From Acanthosepion esculentum (taxonomy: Eukaryota > Mollusca > Cephalopoda > Sepiida > Sepiidae), in NCBI GenBank assembly GCA_964036315.1, contig OZ038492.1, positions 39,680,853-39,744,852 on the forward strand: a DNA stretch of 64,000 nt, written 5' to 3'. The translations under genes were made by a program, and so were the position numbers. Below are positions 35,705-46,120 of the stretch, one piece after another (position 1 is the first letter of the stretch; each line of letters begins with the position of its first letter). Under the pieces are notes generated by a model. The model did not search any database, had not been told where the DNA came from, and saw nothing but the letters and a program-made list of their open reading frames with translations.

Positions 35705-36182
35705 TATATACAAAAATATATACACGTGGCCAAGTGGTTAGAACGTTCGCATTCTAACTATAAGACTCGGGTTCGAATCTCACCATGGTCGACCTGCCAG
35801 GAAGAAGACTTGATGTTATCGAACTTCGATCCTGCGGCCCCTTTGAAAAGTGCCTGAAAACCACACCACGGTTTGACACAAGCCTTGTTTGTGAAAGTGG
35901 GTAGACGGTACCCTTGGGTGCCGTTGATAGCTGTGCTAGCACGAAGTCAGAAATCGTCGTGGCCGAGGGCTTGAGCATGCTAGTGTTGTTCAAATTCTTG
36001 AACACGCTAGATAACACGATTTTTTCCAGAAACTGTAACTAATGTCTGCTCAGCATAGTTGCAGTATAAAAAACAGGTGTGCTCTGTGCGTGTTGAATAA
36101 ACATGAAAGCGCCTGAGCAAGCGTCTGCAATAGGGATTGGTTAGCCGCCCTAGTAGACGGACATCCTTGAAGTGGCCAGCTA
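35705..36182 (+). mobile_element. SINE B, tRNA-headed, full-length
   Basis: A-box region GTGGCCAAGTGGTTAGAACG (35,725), B-box GGGTTCGAATC (35,769), giving a recognisable tRNA-like head. The roughly 400-bp body is shared with 15.8 kb, including TGTGCTAGCACGAAGTC, CAGAAACTGTAACT, CAATAGGGATTGGTTAG and the end TAGTAGACGGACATCC. Length is unusual for a SINE. Confidence 0.8.
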
Positions 36183-36478
36183 TATATATACAAAAATATA
36201 TATTATGATAATGATATCAATGATATGAAATGATGACGGGGGAGAGATAACCCTGAAAATAAATGATGAGTGGCCGCTATATTCTGTCTTTCGACAAAAT
36301 CAAGAGGCTTTCTCGATAAGGGAGATGGAAATGATAACAAATTATGGGCATTAGGAAATTAAAAAACTAAAAATCAAGATGAAAAGGACAGTCAAGGAGA
36401 CTGGGAATATAGACTTGGATCATAAAAGAAGAAGCCAGGGCCCGAATAACACTCCGAGAAGGCAGACAGGCCCGTCTG
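36183..36478. other. Unassigned stretch
   Basis: No supported feature. Confidence 0.35.
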
Positions 36479-36479
36479 T

Positions 36480-36800
36480 TCAACTAAAGTAGCTCGTAAG
36501 ATCACCCCACTTCCAGGCACCTAACCGCACACCGGAAGACTTGTGATTAATCTTGGCCCCCGTGACATTTTCATAACGTTCAAGCTCCTTCGACACCACC
36601 TCAATGTAGCTGCGTAAGCTGAAAATCTGGATCGAGCCCCACCAGGGACAGAGATTGCACGTAGGGTAGGATTGCACGCCCTGTCCTTCAGCCGGCGAAA
36701 GAAGAGCTCCAACGCCAAAGCGTAAATTAGGGGCGACAACACAAATGCGCGCGACCGCTTTCTTTTCACCTGCACCGCAGCACTGTGGGAGCGATACGCT
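36480..36800 (-). pseudogene. LINE F: RT core fragment of a Tx1/L1-like family
   Basis: Minus-strand frames read FVLSPLIYALALELFFRRLK, then SVPGGARSRFSAYA (catalytic YADD region, Asp pair lost to an indel), then VVSKELERYENVTGAKINHK and RLGAWKWG. The L..LEPFLRRL / AYADD / VSKE..RYE..TGAKIN.K..G.RLG order is typical of Tx1-type LINE ORF2. It is GC-richer than its surroundings and truncated on both sides. Confidence 0.7.
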
Positions 36801-36824
36801 AATCCACCCTCAGAAGTCGGGCTC

Positions 36825-37555
36825 GAATCCAGTCAAATTGGCAAATGGTCTAAAAAAGATCTACACTCTGTTGTTAACTGGAGCAAGTAATGGCTTGTAA
36901 AACGAAACTGCTCTCTTTTAATAGCCTGAGAGAACACTTTTCCACTTCCATCAGTATATGGCTGATGCTAACCTCCATAGCACCTTCCCCAAAAAAAAAA
37001 TTTTCCGTTGACATGAATTGGAAAGAGCATATTGAATCAACTGCTAGGTTTGCTGGAAGAAAAATTGGTTCCCTGTGTCGTGATAGACAATTCTTCTCAC
37101 CAGAAACTAACTTACATATTTATAATTCTACCATAAGTCCTTGCTTTGAATATTACATACGTATCTGGTCTGGTGTTCCTGCTACATATTTAGAGATTCT
37201 TGATAAAATCCGAAGAAGAATTTTCAGTATTAGGGTCCTGACCTGGTATCCCAATTTCAGTAACTTTCCTACCGCCAAAATGTAGCTTGTTTGCGTCTTT
37301 TCTATAAATACTTCAATGGTAAATGATGAACTTTCCGTTATGTTACTTACACAATAAATTTCCAGATTCTTGTTTCCCCGTCAACCTTGATCGTCAAAAA
37401 TTTAAATGCAATGTCAATCGTTACTTTCTGATTTCTTTATTCTTGTTCTTTATTCTTCTCTGTCTGACTTTTTCTCATATTCTTTAACACTCAGTAACTC
37501 CCTGCGTCTTTGTGGCTTTATTGTCTTGCTTGGAGTGAAATGATTAGATAAAATA
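36825..37555 (+). mobile_element. LINE A copy, thumb to 3' UTR
   Basis: Starts after the YADD region (NGLKKDLHSVVNWSK), with an open run MNWKEHIESTARFAGRKIGS, then FFSPETNLHIYNSTISP and LDKIRRRIFSIRVL. The 3' UTR has CAGTAACTCCCTGCGTC and ends TTGGAGTGAAATGATTAGAT. Frameshifted. Confidence 0.85.
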
Positions 37556-37794
37556 TCCTAAAGTCTTATGTGCATCTAATATTAAACATAAGCATAATAC
37601 TTTGTACTTTTTAAAATTTTTGATAAGTTCATTATTTGATGTTAATGTTGCTTCGTTTTGATCGCAACACTTAAACCTTTTTTAATATGTACAACCGTTA
37701 AGTCAATATCCGGTACTATAAAGACTTATCCTTTTCTAGTTTTAAAGCCCCATATTAGAAATTGTCATAATTTAACCTGACGACTTAAATGCAA

Positions 37795-37795
<1 letters not shown>
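37556..37795. other. Unassigned AT-rich stretch
   Basis: Nothing recognised. Confidence 0.3.

Positions 37796-37858
<63 letters not shown>
37796..37858. repeat. (TA)n at PLE border
   Basis: TA run directly joined to the left terminus of the element that follows. Confidence 0.97.
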
Positions 37859-37861
<3 letters not shown>

Positions 37862-37941
37862 CAGCAATCCTTCTTTTATGCAAGTTTCATTAAAAACGAC
37901 AGACAAGGTACTACGGTTAAGTTTTTTATTTAATTTTTCTT

Positions 37942-38292
37942 GTGTACGAACAAGAGCTTTCTTTGATGGACAAATGCCCCTTAAGGAACTGCGTTCCTAA
38001 CGAAACCGGACTCATAAATAATTACATCGGTTACACAACCACATGCTTATCCAGACGTCTTACGTTACACCTATCCGATCACAGCTCCATTAGAACCCAT
38101 TTAAACACACACAAAAATTTACCAGACTCTATTAGAAATATACTAGTAGAAAACACAAATATATTAATTGCTTCCACCTGTAAAAAAAGGTTAAAAATAA
38201 TGGAGGCTTTAATAATAAAAAAGAAAAAGCCTACCCTTAACAATATTAACTACGAACAAAGCCACAACGTGCTAACCGTATTTGGAAATTAA
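37942..38292 (+). CDS. GIY-YIG endonuclease domain of a PLE (open)
   Basis: Nicking endonuclease of Penelope-like retrotransposons, which frees a 3' OH to prime reverse transcription. The 116-residue frame has a Cys pair (KCPLRNC, residues 11-17), then ETGLINNYIGYTTTCLSRRL with YIG at 28-30 (the GIY half reads GLI), then HLSDHSSIRTH and a C-terminal basic KKRLKIMEALIIKKKKPTLN. The frame is uninterrupted, unlike most proteins here, but lacks the RT that normally precedes it, and its Met lies inside the left flank. It could still encode protein only if transcribed from an outside promoter. Confidence 0.75.
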   Translation: MYEQELSLMDKCPLRNCVPNETGLINNYIGYTTTCLSRRLTLHLSDHSSIRTHLNTHKNLPDSIRNILVENTNILIASTCKKRLKIMEALIIKKKKPTLNNINYEQSHNVLTVFGN

Positions 38293-38362
38293 AACACCAC
38301 TACTACACACTAAGACATATACATAATGCACACACTCAATTAAGCAGAAAAATCAAATCATC

Positions 38363-38415
38363 CTTGATAATGGCTAAAGATATAGCCGAAAGCGCTCGGA
38401 AAAATAAAACATTTG
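38363..38415 (+). ncRNA. Hammerhead-like motif near the PLE right flank
   Basis: TTGATAATGGCTA, hairpin partner TAGCC, then GAAAGC. The order matches a hammerhead core (CUGANGA-stem II-GAAA), but the first core base and one later base deviate and stem III is unclear. Same block at 2189-2217 and 2641-2675 (minus). Confidence 0.35.
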
Positions 38416-38523
38416 GACAGTTCTTACACACCCTTTGTCCAGCAAAGAAAGCTCTTGTTCGTACACAAGAAAATTAAATAAAAAACTTAACCGTAGTACC
38501 TTGTCTGTCGTTTTAATGAAACT

Positions 38524-38525
<2 letters not shown>

Positions 38526-38596
<71 letters not shown>
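38526..38596. repeat. (TA)n at PLE border
   Basis: About 35 TA units joined to the right terminus of the PLE. Confidence 0.97.
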
Positions 38597-38599
<3 letters not shown>

Positions 38600-39316
38600 G
38601 AAATCGAACTTTGATACTTCAACTGAATTTGCGGACATATTTTCCAACGCCTTTTCTTCTGGGATCATATGATTTAACAAACGGAGAGATATGCTTCACA
38701 GTTTTTGTAACTAAGTCAAGACGCCATCTTACTACAACATTATTGATCGACAAAATAAACTCCGAACGTAACTATGGAATCATTAGACATGGTAAATGTT
38801 AGCCTTCATATTAGAAAATCAGTATTAATAAAAGAACATAAAGGTCAGATTTTTGGTCGAAGCTAAGGAAATGTCTGTCTTCCGGACATGATGACTATGA
38901 CGGTTGCTACAGGTGCAAAGGTGACATTTCGTCCATTATGTTTCTTGTCTTCGTGTAAAATTACATCGCAAACCGCTTTTTCCTTTCTTTTAAATTCTTC
39001 TCTTGTATTTCTGTAATTGAAAATGGAACGATTCCATTGCAGATGGAAAAAATGTGAAAAGATATTTTGATTCCGTAGTTAAAATGAAAAAAATGCTTAA
39101 ATTTTGAACGCAAACGACATGGATAATTATCTTATTTAACGAGACATATGAAGTATAATTTTGTAAAAAAATGTTTAAAAAAATAGGTCTTGTGTGTGAA
39201 GTTAAGGTCTTTCGTGAGACATTTTCCTCTATAACTCACTACTGTAGACTGATTTTTCCAAAAACGATAATTTCTCTCTAATCTGAATCAATAATAATTG
39301 TATATACTCAGTTGAC

Positions 39317-39317
<1 letters not shown>
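38597..39317. other. Unassigned AT-rich stretch
   Basis: No recognised coding or repeat. Confidence 0.4.
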
Positions 39318-39369
<52 letters not shown>

Positions 39370-39377
39370 CATTATTA

Positions 39378-39449
<72 letters not shown>
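39318..39449. repeat. (ATT)n tract, 3' tail of a Dong-like copy
   Basis: About 130 bases of ATT with a few ATC. Confidence 0.97.
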
Positions 39450-39729
39450 CTTTCATTTCTGGTGTGTACACATTTCTTTCCGGGTCCTGACCAGAGACCT
39501 AAGGTTAGAAATGATATTATGACATTTTCTACTGACCAATTAAAAAGAAAACAAAAAAAACACATATTTTACATATTCTTAAGGTGTGGGCTGTACTCGT
39601 GAGAAAATATTTTTGTATTTCTTTAAGGCATGGGTTTCCAGGAATCCCTTTTATGAGTCTACTGGAATTTTTTCTAACCAATCCGAGGGCCCCAACAACA
39701 ACAGGGATTGTTGATATTCCCATGTGCCA
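39450..39729 (-). mobile_element. Dong-like LINE, short 3' copy
   Basis: Contains only the last coding residues (HMGISTIPVVVGALG ... CLKEIQKYFLTSTAHTLR) and the 3' UTR (complement of CTTAGGTCTCTGGTCAGGAC). The 5' edge is the ATT tract at 39,730 and the 3' end is the ATT tract at 39,318. Confidence 0.85.
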
Positions 39730-39730
39730 C

Positions 39731-39786
<56 letters not shown>
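39730..39786. repeat. (ATT)n junction between Dong-like copies
   Basis: Pure ATT, about 19 units. Confidence 0.97.
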
Positions 39787-40875
39787 GTTCCTGTTGCATT
39801 CACTTTTCCTTTCGAGACCCAACCAGAGACCCAAGGTCAGAAATGACTTCATGACATTTTCTACTGTTTATTTTTGTAAAATATGAAAACTAATCTCACA
39901 CTCATGTGACATAGATGAAAACTCTTCGTAATGTGTCATCGGTACTTGTGAGTAACATTTTTTATATTTATTTAAGGCATCAGCTAACAGGAATCACTTT
40001 AATGAGCCTATCGGAATCTTTTCCATTCAAACTGGGGGGCTCGAACTATGACTGGAATTGTTGATGAACTCATGTGCTACATTTTTTAGATTTCGACATC
40101 AAGATCCTTGTATTTTGATCTTCAAAGATACATGCGAGGAATGCCATGTCAATAAGAAAGCACATTCTGTTTTACAAGTCCTAGATCACGATATATGGGT
40201 GATTAGCTTTAATTGATAGAGTCTGTGTATCTAGTAAAGTCGCATAAAAAGGTTACAGCCCGCTTCTGAGTGATGTTCCTACTAGTTTCTTGCAGTCGAC
40301 TTCCCATAAACGTTGCATATTTTCCAGAACGAATATTTGCGCACTCCATCATGTCCAGTTGTATATTCCTTTAGTGCTAACACCGTGCAACCTGATACAA
40401 GACGATCAATTGTTCTGAATATTTGTCATAAAATTTACATTCCGTGTTAACACAATTTTTCAGTATGTGTGCTTGGTAATTCCTAGATAGCAACCATTCG
40501 TCATGTACAGAATGAATAAAACCTTCGGCTTCATATTTTAACCCTGATGGGTACGGGGTTTGTCTACATCAGCTTGTCTGGTACTAGCATAGTATTGAAG
40601 AGGCCTAGCTTGCCAACGCAGCTGCATTTGGTATTTTGTATTTGATTTTGCTTTTTCAGGTTCTTTGTCGCTTCAGTAGGTATATTATGTTTTACTTGCA
40701 CTTATTGGCCCACTTGAAATTCAGTTTTGAATTTGTCGGCTTCTTCTATTACTGAATAAAGTTTCTTGTTTCTTACATGTTTTTTTACACAGATCATTGT
40801 ACAGTTTTCTGTAGTTTCCAGGTATTTTTAAAAACCGATTGTTATGGTTGTCTAAAATAGTTCTTGTTCAACTAC

Positions 40876-41221
40876 CGTAATTCCCCATGTACAATACGCG
40901 TTTTTTTTTCTAAAAAATAATAAGCAGCATCAGGAGTGCGTATTATGCAAAGCTACAAAAGTCTTTAAAAAACTGCCGTTAAATAAATTAAGAATTATCA
41001 TAAAACTAAATTCGAATAATGTTATTCTATGTTTAAAGCCATTTTAAATAAGAGTAGGAAACGCTGGCCGTAATGAAATTGGAAAGGTACAATTTATAGG
41101 GTTTGATTACCAAACAAGAGGTGCGTATTATGCATGAGTAGGAACATTTTCCCACACTTTCAGCATAATTTTCAGTGTGCATATTATGGATGAACGCGTA
41201 TTATACATGGGGAATAACGGT
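40876..41221. mobile_element. MITE with ~27-bp terminal inverted repeats
   Basis: Left end ACCGTAATTCCCCATGTACA, right end its inverse (ATACATGGGGAATAACGGT). TA at each outer edge is a plausible target duplication, fitting the Tc1/mariner superfamily. Internal near-copies of GTGCGTATTATGCA suggest subterminal repeats. It interrupts Dong-like coding sequence, which resumes on both sides. Confidence 0.8.
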
Positions 41222-41545
41222 AATCATCTGCCACCTTCATTAGGATGATACATTAGGTGGTTAGTGAGAAGCTTTCCTGTTTTGATATCCATTCGCTTAA
41301 TGTCAGCTATGTTCCAATTAAGGATGTAAAAACCGTATTGTCCTAAATGGGTGCTAAAGTGTTTATGGCTGATGTTCTGTTTTGTGAATTCAACTCGGTA
41401 TTTAACACCAGATATACACGTCTGTAGTATTTTTCTGACTTTCAATTTGATATGCTGTATGTATTCCGTCTCCTACGCTGATTCCTAGGGATTTTTTTAG
41501 ACTTAATTTTGATCCAGTTACTTAATCTTTGTGACAAAATGTGCA

Positions 41546-42029
41546 CACTATTTACATTATTTGGACTATTGTCCTCATCTATGTCGCCATATTTATTACA
41601 ACGTTTCGGCCGTTGTACGCTCCGGCATTCTTCAGGTGGTTGGAATGTCGAACTGAACCCTTTATTTCGCTCACTGGGGTAGACTGTTCTAGTTCCACGT
41701 GCCATGTTTAATGGATATTAGTTATCAGTTATCTCCTGTTAATTCCCCTCTCCGAGTTCTCCACTGCCTTAACTGGGTACAGAACTCACAAATCTCTGGG
41801 TCCTGTCACTGGATCTAACTAACGCCTTTATCCATTGTGCCATGTGTCCTTGAACTAGAACAGTCTATCCCAGTGAGCGAAATAAAGGGTTCACTTCGAT
41901 ATTCCAACCGCCTGAAGGCCGGAGCGTACAACGGCCGAAACGTTGTAATAAATATGTCGACATAGATGAGGACAACAGTCCGAATAATGTGAATAGTGTA
42001 CATTATACCTCATCTCCGAAATATAGACA
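41546..42029. mobile_element. SINE C head-to-head inverted dimer with 13-bp target duplication
   Basis: Left unit (about 41,546-41,854, -) starts at its tail and ends at its tRNA-like head. Right unit (about 41,855-42,029, +) lacks the head and runs to the full tail. GACAAAATGTGCA flanks the pair perfectly (41,533-41,545 and 42,030-42,042), so the dimer entered as one unit into the Dong-like LINE. Confidence 0.85.
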
Positions 42030-42734
42030 GACAAAATGTGCATCTATTGAATGTGTTCCTGTAATTCTCCCTTTCTTGACTGTTACTTTTGCACATTTAT
42101 CTAAACCGAAATCCATACCGATTTCATGACTGAAACATTTTATGGTACTGAGTATAACGTTCAACTTATTGTCGTCCTTGGCAAAGAGTTTGATATCATC
42201 CATGTAGAATTAGTGATTAAACACTTTCCTCTTTACTTTGTGTCCATAGTTATTACTGTTTCGTTCATGCGAATGAGGGATTAAGGACAGATAAAACAGA
42301 AGGGGCGACATGGAGTCTCCATGAATGATTCCTCGTTGGGTATTCAAACAGTCAGAAGTGGCGTTACCGTATGTGTAATTTAGGCGTAATCTGATTTTCC
42401 ACAGTTCCATGCGATATTTAAAGAGATGTACTATCACCGAGAAGATTTTGTACATTTCCAAAGCCTTCTCTGCATTTTTTCTGCAATTTTACAGTATCAT
42501 TTTATTTATTAGTAGTTGATCTTTGCAATCATATGAACCTCTTCAACATCTATTCTGTTCCAGGGAAAGAATGTCTTTTATGTTGTTTTCATCTAGAAAG
42601 AAGTATGTACAATTCATCAATACACACCTGATCAATTTACATGTGGTGGACAGACATGTTATTGGCCTATAATTTCTGGGATCATCTATTTCATCCATTT
42701 TTGGTAGGAGATATGGTGATTTTCTAAGCGTAGC

Positions 42735-42845
42735 TTAGATGTGGCACAAGGCTGAAAGTCAGGGGCACCCAATGAAGATCGTAATTGTTATAGTGAGACA
42801 AGCTTGCTAACCATTACACCACCTCTAGGTGCCCAGGGAGGAGAT
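42735..42845 (-). mobile_element. tRNA-like SINE fragment
   Basis: The minus strand reads GGGCACCTAGAGGTGGTGTA then ATGGTTAGCAAGCTTG, giving an acceptor-stem-like start and an A-box. The other end (TGGGTGCCCCTGAC) nearly complements the start. It sits within the Dong-like LINE. Confidence 0.5.
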
Positions 42846-43132
42846 ATGTAATACCTTCAGTGATCCTTTTTGGAATTTCATTGGCGTTATTAATTAGCTT
42901 TAATAAATGTTACGTTTTGTGAGTTCTGTGGATTGATGACAGATGACAGAGCCAAAAGTTGGGTACCTCGCCATTTCCTGCGGATTTCTATTTGGGGGAT
43001 TTTGTTAAAGCTTGCCTAACATTATTCGTAGCTATATTCGTCCTTTCTTGCACAAGTTTATCCTTCTCTTTTTTTCTTGTTCTCGTTTTATTGACTCTGC
43101 ATTGAGATTATATTCCTTTGGGTTGCTCCAAA

Positions 43133-43133
<1 letters not shown>

Positions 43134-43187
<54 letters not shown>
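43134..43187. repeat. (ATT)n junction between Dong-like copies
   Basis: Pure ATT, about 18 units. It is the 5' edge of the copy to the left and the 3' tail of the copy to the right. Confidence 0.97.
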
Positions 43188-43740
43188 GTGGTCAGCCTTT
43201 TCTTTTTGTAGTAAGTGTTGCCCCTAAGTCTCAACCAGAGACTTTATGAGACAGCTAGCTTTTGTATCAGACACACATATGCAATTGTGGTGACTGCACG
43301 TAGAGAAATCTATGCAAGATGTGTAATGTACTTATGAATATGATTTTTTTATTAACAATTCATTTATTTTAGGGCTACCAGGAATTAGATCCATATAGTT
43401 TTCTCCGTTAATTCCTAAATCTCCAGTAACAAGTAATGGGTTTATCTTCAGATGCCACGTTCTGCTGAATTATATCTCGATTAGTCTCAAAATGTCCTTT
43501 TGTAAACTGAGACTACAACGTCTATTAGAAGACGGGTGTTTTCAAAAATTAACTCTGGTCGATTTTTCTGAATTTTCCGATCAGTTCGAACGCTGAAATT
43601 ACAGAGGATTGTATACACTTCCGACGGTGTATGTTCCCAGCAATACTTTTTGTGAGGGAGGTTGAATGCGCGACATATTGACCAGTGTATATACTGAGCA
43701 ACACCCTCATATCGTTGCAAGTATTATGTTGGTGATACAT
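43188..43740 (-). mobile_element. Dong-like LINE, diverged subfamily copy
   Basis: Minus-strand frame QRYEGVAQYIHWSICRAFNL, then RTDRKIQKNRPELIFENTR and LLIDVVV give the endonuclease centre (RPE...LLID, with E in place of D after RP). The 3' UTR keeps the AGTCTCTGGTTGAGA motif. Sequence differs clearly from other copies. The right edge is a short ATT run at 43,741-43,754. Confidence 0.8.
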
Positions 43741-43884
43741 ATTATTATTATTATTTAACGTTATGTAAAATGTATTATCATAACAAAGAACTGATGACTT
43801 TTGTCGCTACTAGCTGCTTCATCATGCCTAAATATATTCAAAGACTCTCTTTTCCGTAACCAACTGGAAGCTACAGAATAAAGT

Positions 43885-44205
43885 GAAATTCTTTGGTTTA
43901 GTTTGTTTAACGGCATATCAAATACATATGTGTCATTTAATGCCGAGATAATGTACTGCTGGTAAATTGTTTACTATCAAAATTTAATGCTGCTAATTTT
44001 ACTGTATAAAATTTATTTTTATACTTTCATAATGTTCAAACCCTAGTTTGGAGGTTCACTATTTGCCTATAACAGGCGCTACCATTCCGTGTCAGGGTGG
44101 ACCTGGGAACAGTAGCAATTAAGATATGTTTCCACGTTCCTCAAAACCTCCCAATCAGGCAACTTGCTGCCGGATGTAGTTTACAGTCATACCCAGGAAG
44201 TAAAG
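43885..44205 (+). repeat. Repeat D, reference copy
   Basis: Begins TTTGGTTTAGTTTGTTTAAC, then TGTCATTTAATGCCGAGA, GGAGGTTCACTATTTGCC, TCAGGGTGGACCTGGGAACA, and ends CAGTCATACCCAGGA. No conserved frame. The later part matches 54,060-54,240 in reverse. Confidence 0.65.
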
Positions 44206-44764
44206 AGAAATAACTGAAAGAAAATACAGGTAATCGTACAAACCTACAAAACTAAGGCTACTCAGAATTATGCTTGTCATACAAAGTGACTAACAATGTA
44301 GGAGAGGGTGTGCTTTAAGCTCATCTGTACTACTAGATTTGCTTTAATATACAGTAATATTTTCTGCTATAGTTAAAGTGATTTAAAGGTAATCTATGAA
44401 AATATATGCTCTGTTTAAATGTGGTTGCTTTTGATAAGCCCCTGCACAATTTATATCCTCAAATACGGTATGTAGAACAGAAAAATGAAAATATGCAAAA
44501 AAATAATTAAAACAAAATATCTGTCGTATCCTAGAGAAGGATACTGAATAGAATAATCACACGAAGGGTGGTAATGAACGATAATACTTAGGAAAAGAAC
44601 AACAACTATAAGATTCGTCAGCAGAGTATAGTAATCAACTGCTAGAAGAAAATAAAAAATATAAAGCCTGAAGCTCGTTTTTTATGCCATAACCCATCAG
44701 GATATAGGAGATCCTGATTCCTTTTTTCTTTATTATCTGCGAATTGTTATGCATTGATGGGATA
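44206..44764. other. Unassigned stretch
   Basis: A-rich, non-coding by eye. Confidence 0.35.
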
Positions 44765-45065
44765 GATAGTGAACGGGTTACAAGTCACTTTGCCGGCCCA
44801 GTGTTTCGATTTCCGAATTTTCCTTATCTGAGTCTGGTTGTCATGAGTAGAAAAACAACCACAAATACAGAGTCTTGTTTAATCTGCTATTTAACCCGTA
44901 GCTGGGAGAATACAAGACGGACCCATGGCTTCTCCAAGGATATTTGTTTGAAATAGAACGCAGCAGAATAACCTGACATTTGAACTCGATTCGCCGATTC
45001 CACTTTCGATGCGGGTGTCTGTTACACTAACCGCACATCCTAATACCACTAATGCAACGTCCATA
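44765..45065 (-). mobile_element. tRNA-headed SINE-like repeat
   Basis: The minus strand reads GACGTTGCATTAGTGGTATT, an A-box-like AGTGGTATTAGG, then GAGTTCAAATGTC as a B-box near 44,980, followed by a body containing GCTGGGTTAAATAGC-like sequence (here as complement), a block also found in repeat E. Confidence 0.5.
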
Positions 45066-45259
45066 GGAAAAGAAATCAAATATGTCGCCGAATATTTTGG
45101 GCAGAAATTAAGGGGATATATATTACAGCAACGCTGAACGTTCTTTTACATTAAGCGGGGAATCAGCTATTGTGGGCAAAATTGTAATTCTTGGAGCGGA
45201 GGAAATGTTATTTCGATTCTCGTCGTGAACTTCACAATCGATGTTATAAAGCTCTTTCA

Positions 45260-45592
45260 TTGGCTGCGCAGTATGCGTTACGCCAGGTCTACATACGATT
45301 TTGTATTCAGAGTTAATACTCTACAACACAGGTTACCAGCCAAGAAGAGCCAGATTCCATAATCCTATCGTTGGCTGTGCAGTATGCGTTACGCCAGGTC
45401 TACATACGATTTTGAAATCAGAGTTAATATTCTCCAACACAGGTTGCCAGACAAGAAGAGACAGATTCCATAATCCTATCGTTGACTGTGCAGTATGCGT
45501 TACGCCAGGTCTACATACGGTTTTGAAATCAGAGTTAATATTCTCCAAAACTTGTTGCCAGCCAAGAAGAGCCCGATATAATCACTTAGAGT
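45260..45592. repeat. 111-bp tandem repeat, three copies
   Basis: Anchors CAGTATGCGTTACGCCAGG at 45,269, 45,380 and 45,491 give an exact period of 111 bases, or 37 codons. Plus-strand frame 45,301-45,612 translates to repeats of HNPIVGCAVCVTPGLHT... with paired Cys. A minus-strand frame is open as well. No known domain is recognised. Confidence 0.9.
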
Positions 45593-45689
45593 TATACTTG
45601 CTTAAAAATTAGTTTTAGAAAGCACATTTAAAATGCAGATATCAGTAGAAGAAACGTATTTAGACACAGAAAACGGGAAAATAAAAAGA

Positions 45690-45940
45690 AACTCATACTT
45701 AACATCTGGAAGAGACAGCTGAAATATCTGGACAATGTAATTCGGACGGAGGGTTTGGACAATCTGATCCTCACAGGACAGATTAAAGATAAGAGGGACA
45801 GAGCAAATGGATGGTAGAACAGGGTTTGTGAAGAAACAAAAAGACAAAATTTATTAAGAGCTACAAGGGGTAGGATGATGTAGGAAGGACATAAACGCCT
45901 ACGTCCTGAAGTTACACTGCAGATAAACGAATAAGATCTA
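45690..45940 (+). pseudogene. LINE H fragment, second copy
   Basis: Reads KRQLKYLDNVIRTEGLDNLI, LTGQIKDKRDRANGW, stop, NLLRATRGRMM, RLRPEVTLQIN, parallel to the 35.03-kb copy. Two stops and a frame change. Confidence 0.65.
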
Positions 45941-46079
45941 ACACAAAAATGTCTATATTCGCCACTCAACTACATGTATGTTTGTGTTGGGGTATTTTTG
46001 TCGTTTCACCCCCCCTCCCCTCTCTATCTTCAGCTTCCTCATCCTGGGTCATACATAGGCGCAATAGGTTGAAGGTTCG

Positions 46080-46120
46080 AATACGCACACACACGCGCAC
46101 ACACACACGCGCACACATAC
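46080..46120. repeat. (CA)n with CG interruptions
   Basis: ACACACACGCGCAC-type run. Confidence 0.9.

Larger units (their letters stand above)
37859..38527 (+). mobile_element. Short PLE: GIY-YIG gene between inverted flanks
   Basis: The left flank (37,859-37,976) and right flank (38,432-38,527) are inverted copies (GCAAGTTTCATTAAAA... / ...TTTTAATGAAACTTGC; TGTACGAACAAGAGCTTTCT). Only the endonuclease end of the ORF remains between them; the RT is absent, so it is non-autonomous. (TA)n lies on both outer sides. Confidence 0.8.
39787..43130 (-). mobile_element. Dong-like LINE, longest copy, with three nested insertions
   Basis: Reading right to left from 43,130: WSNPKEYNLNAESIKRE, KSPKWKSAGNGEVPNFWLCH, PKMDEIDDPRNYRPITCLST, a motif A region eroded near 42,480, RGIIHGDSMSPLLFYLSL (motif B), FYMDDIKLFAKDD (motif C, 42,196-42,210), GMDFGLDKCAKVTVKKG, then after the SINE C dimer RLSNWIKIKSKKIPRNQ and NWNIADIKRMDIKTGKLL, then after the MITE TTITIGFKKYLETTENCTMI and the zinc-knuckle/endonuclease part in broken frames to the 3' UTR at 39,790-39,850. 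A tRNA-like piece also interrupts it at about 42,735-42,845. Both ends are ATT tracts. Frameshifts and stops make it dead, but it is the only copy here retaining the RT. Confidence 0.85.

Noticed and set aside
35735..35785. Possible functional tRNA gene
   Set aside because: A- and B-box regions are present, but no complete cloverleaf with a matched acceptor stem is visible, and a long SINE B body follows.
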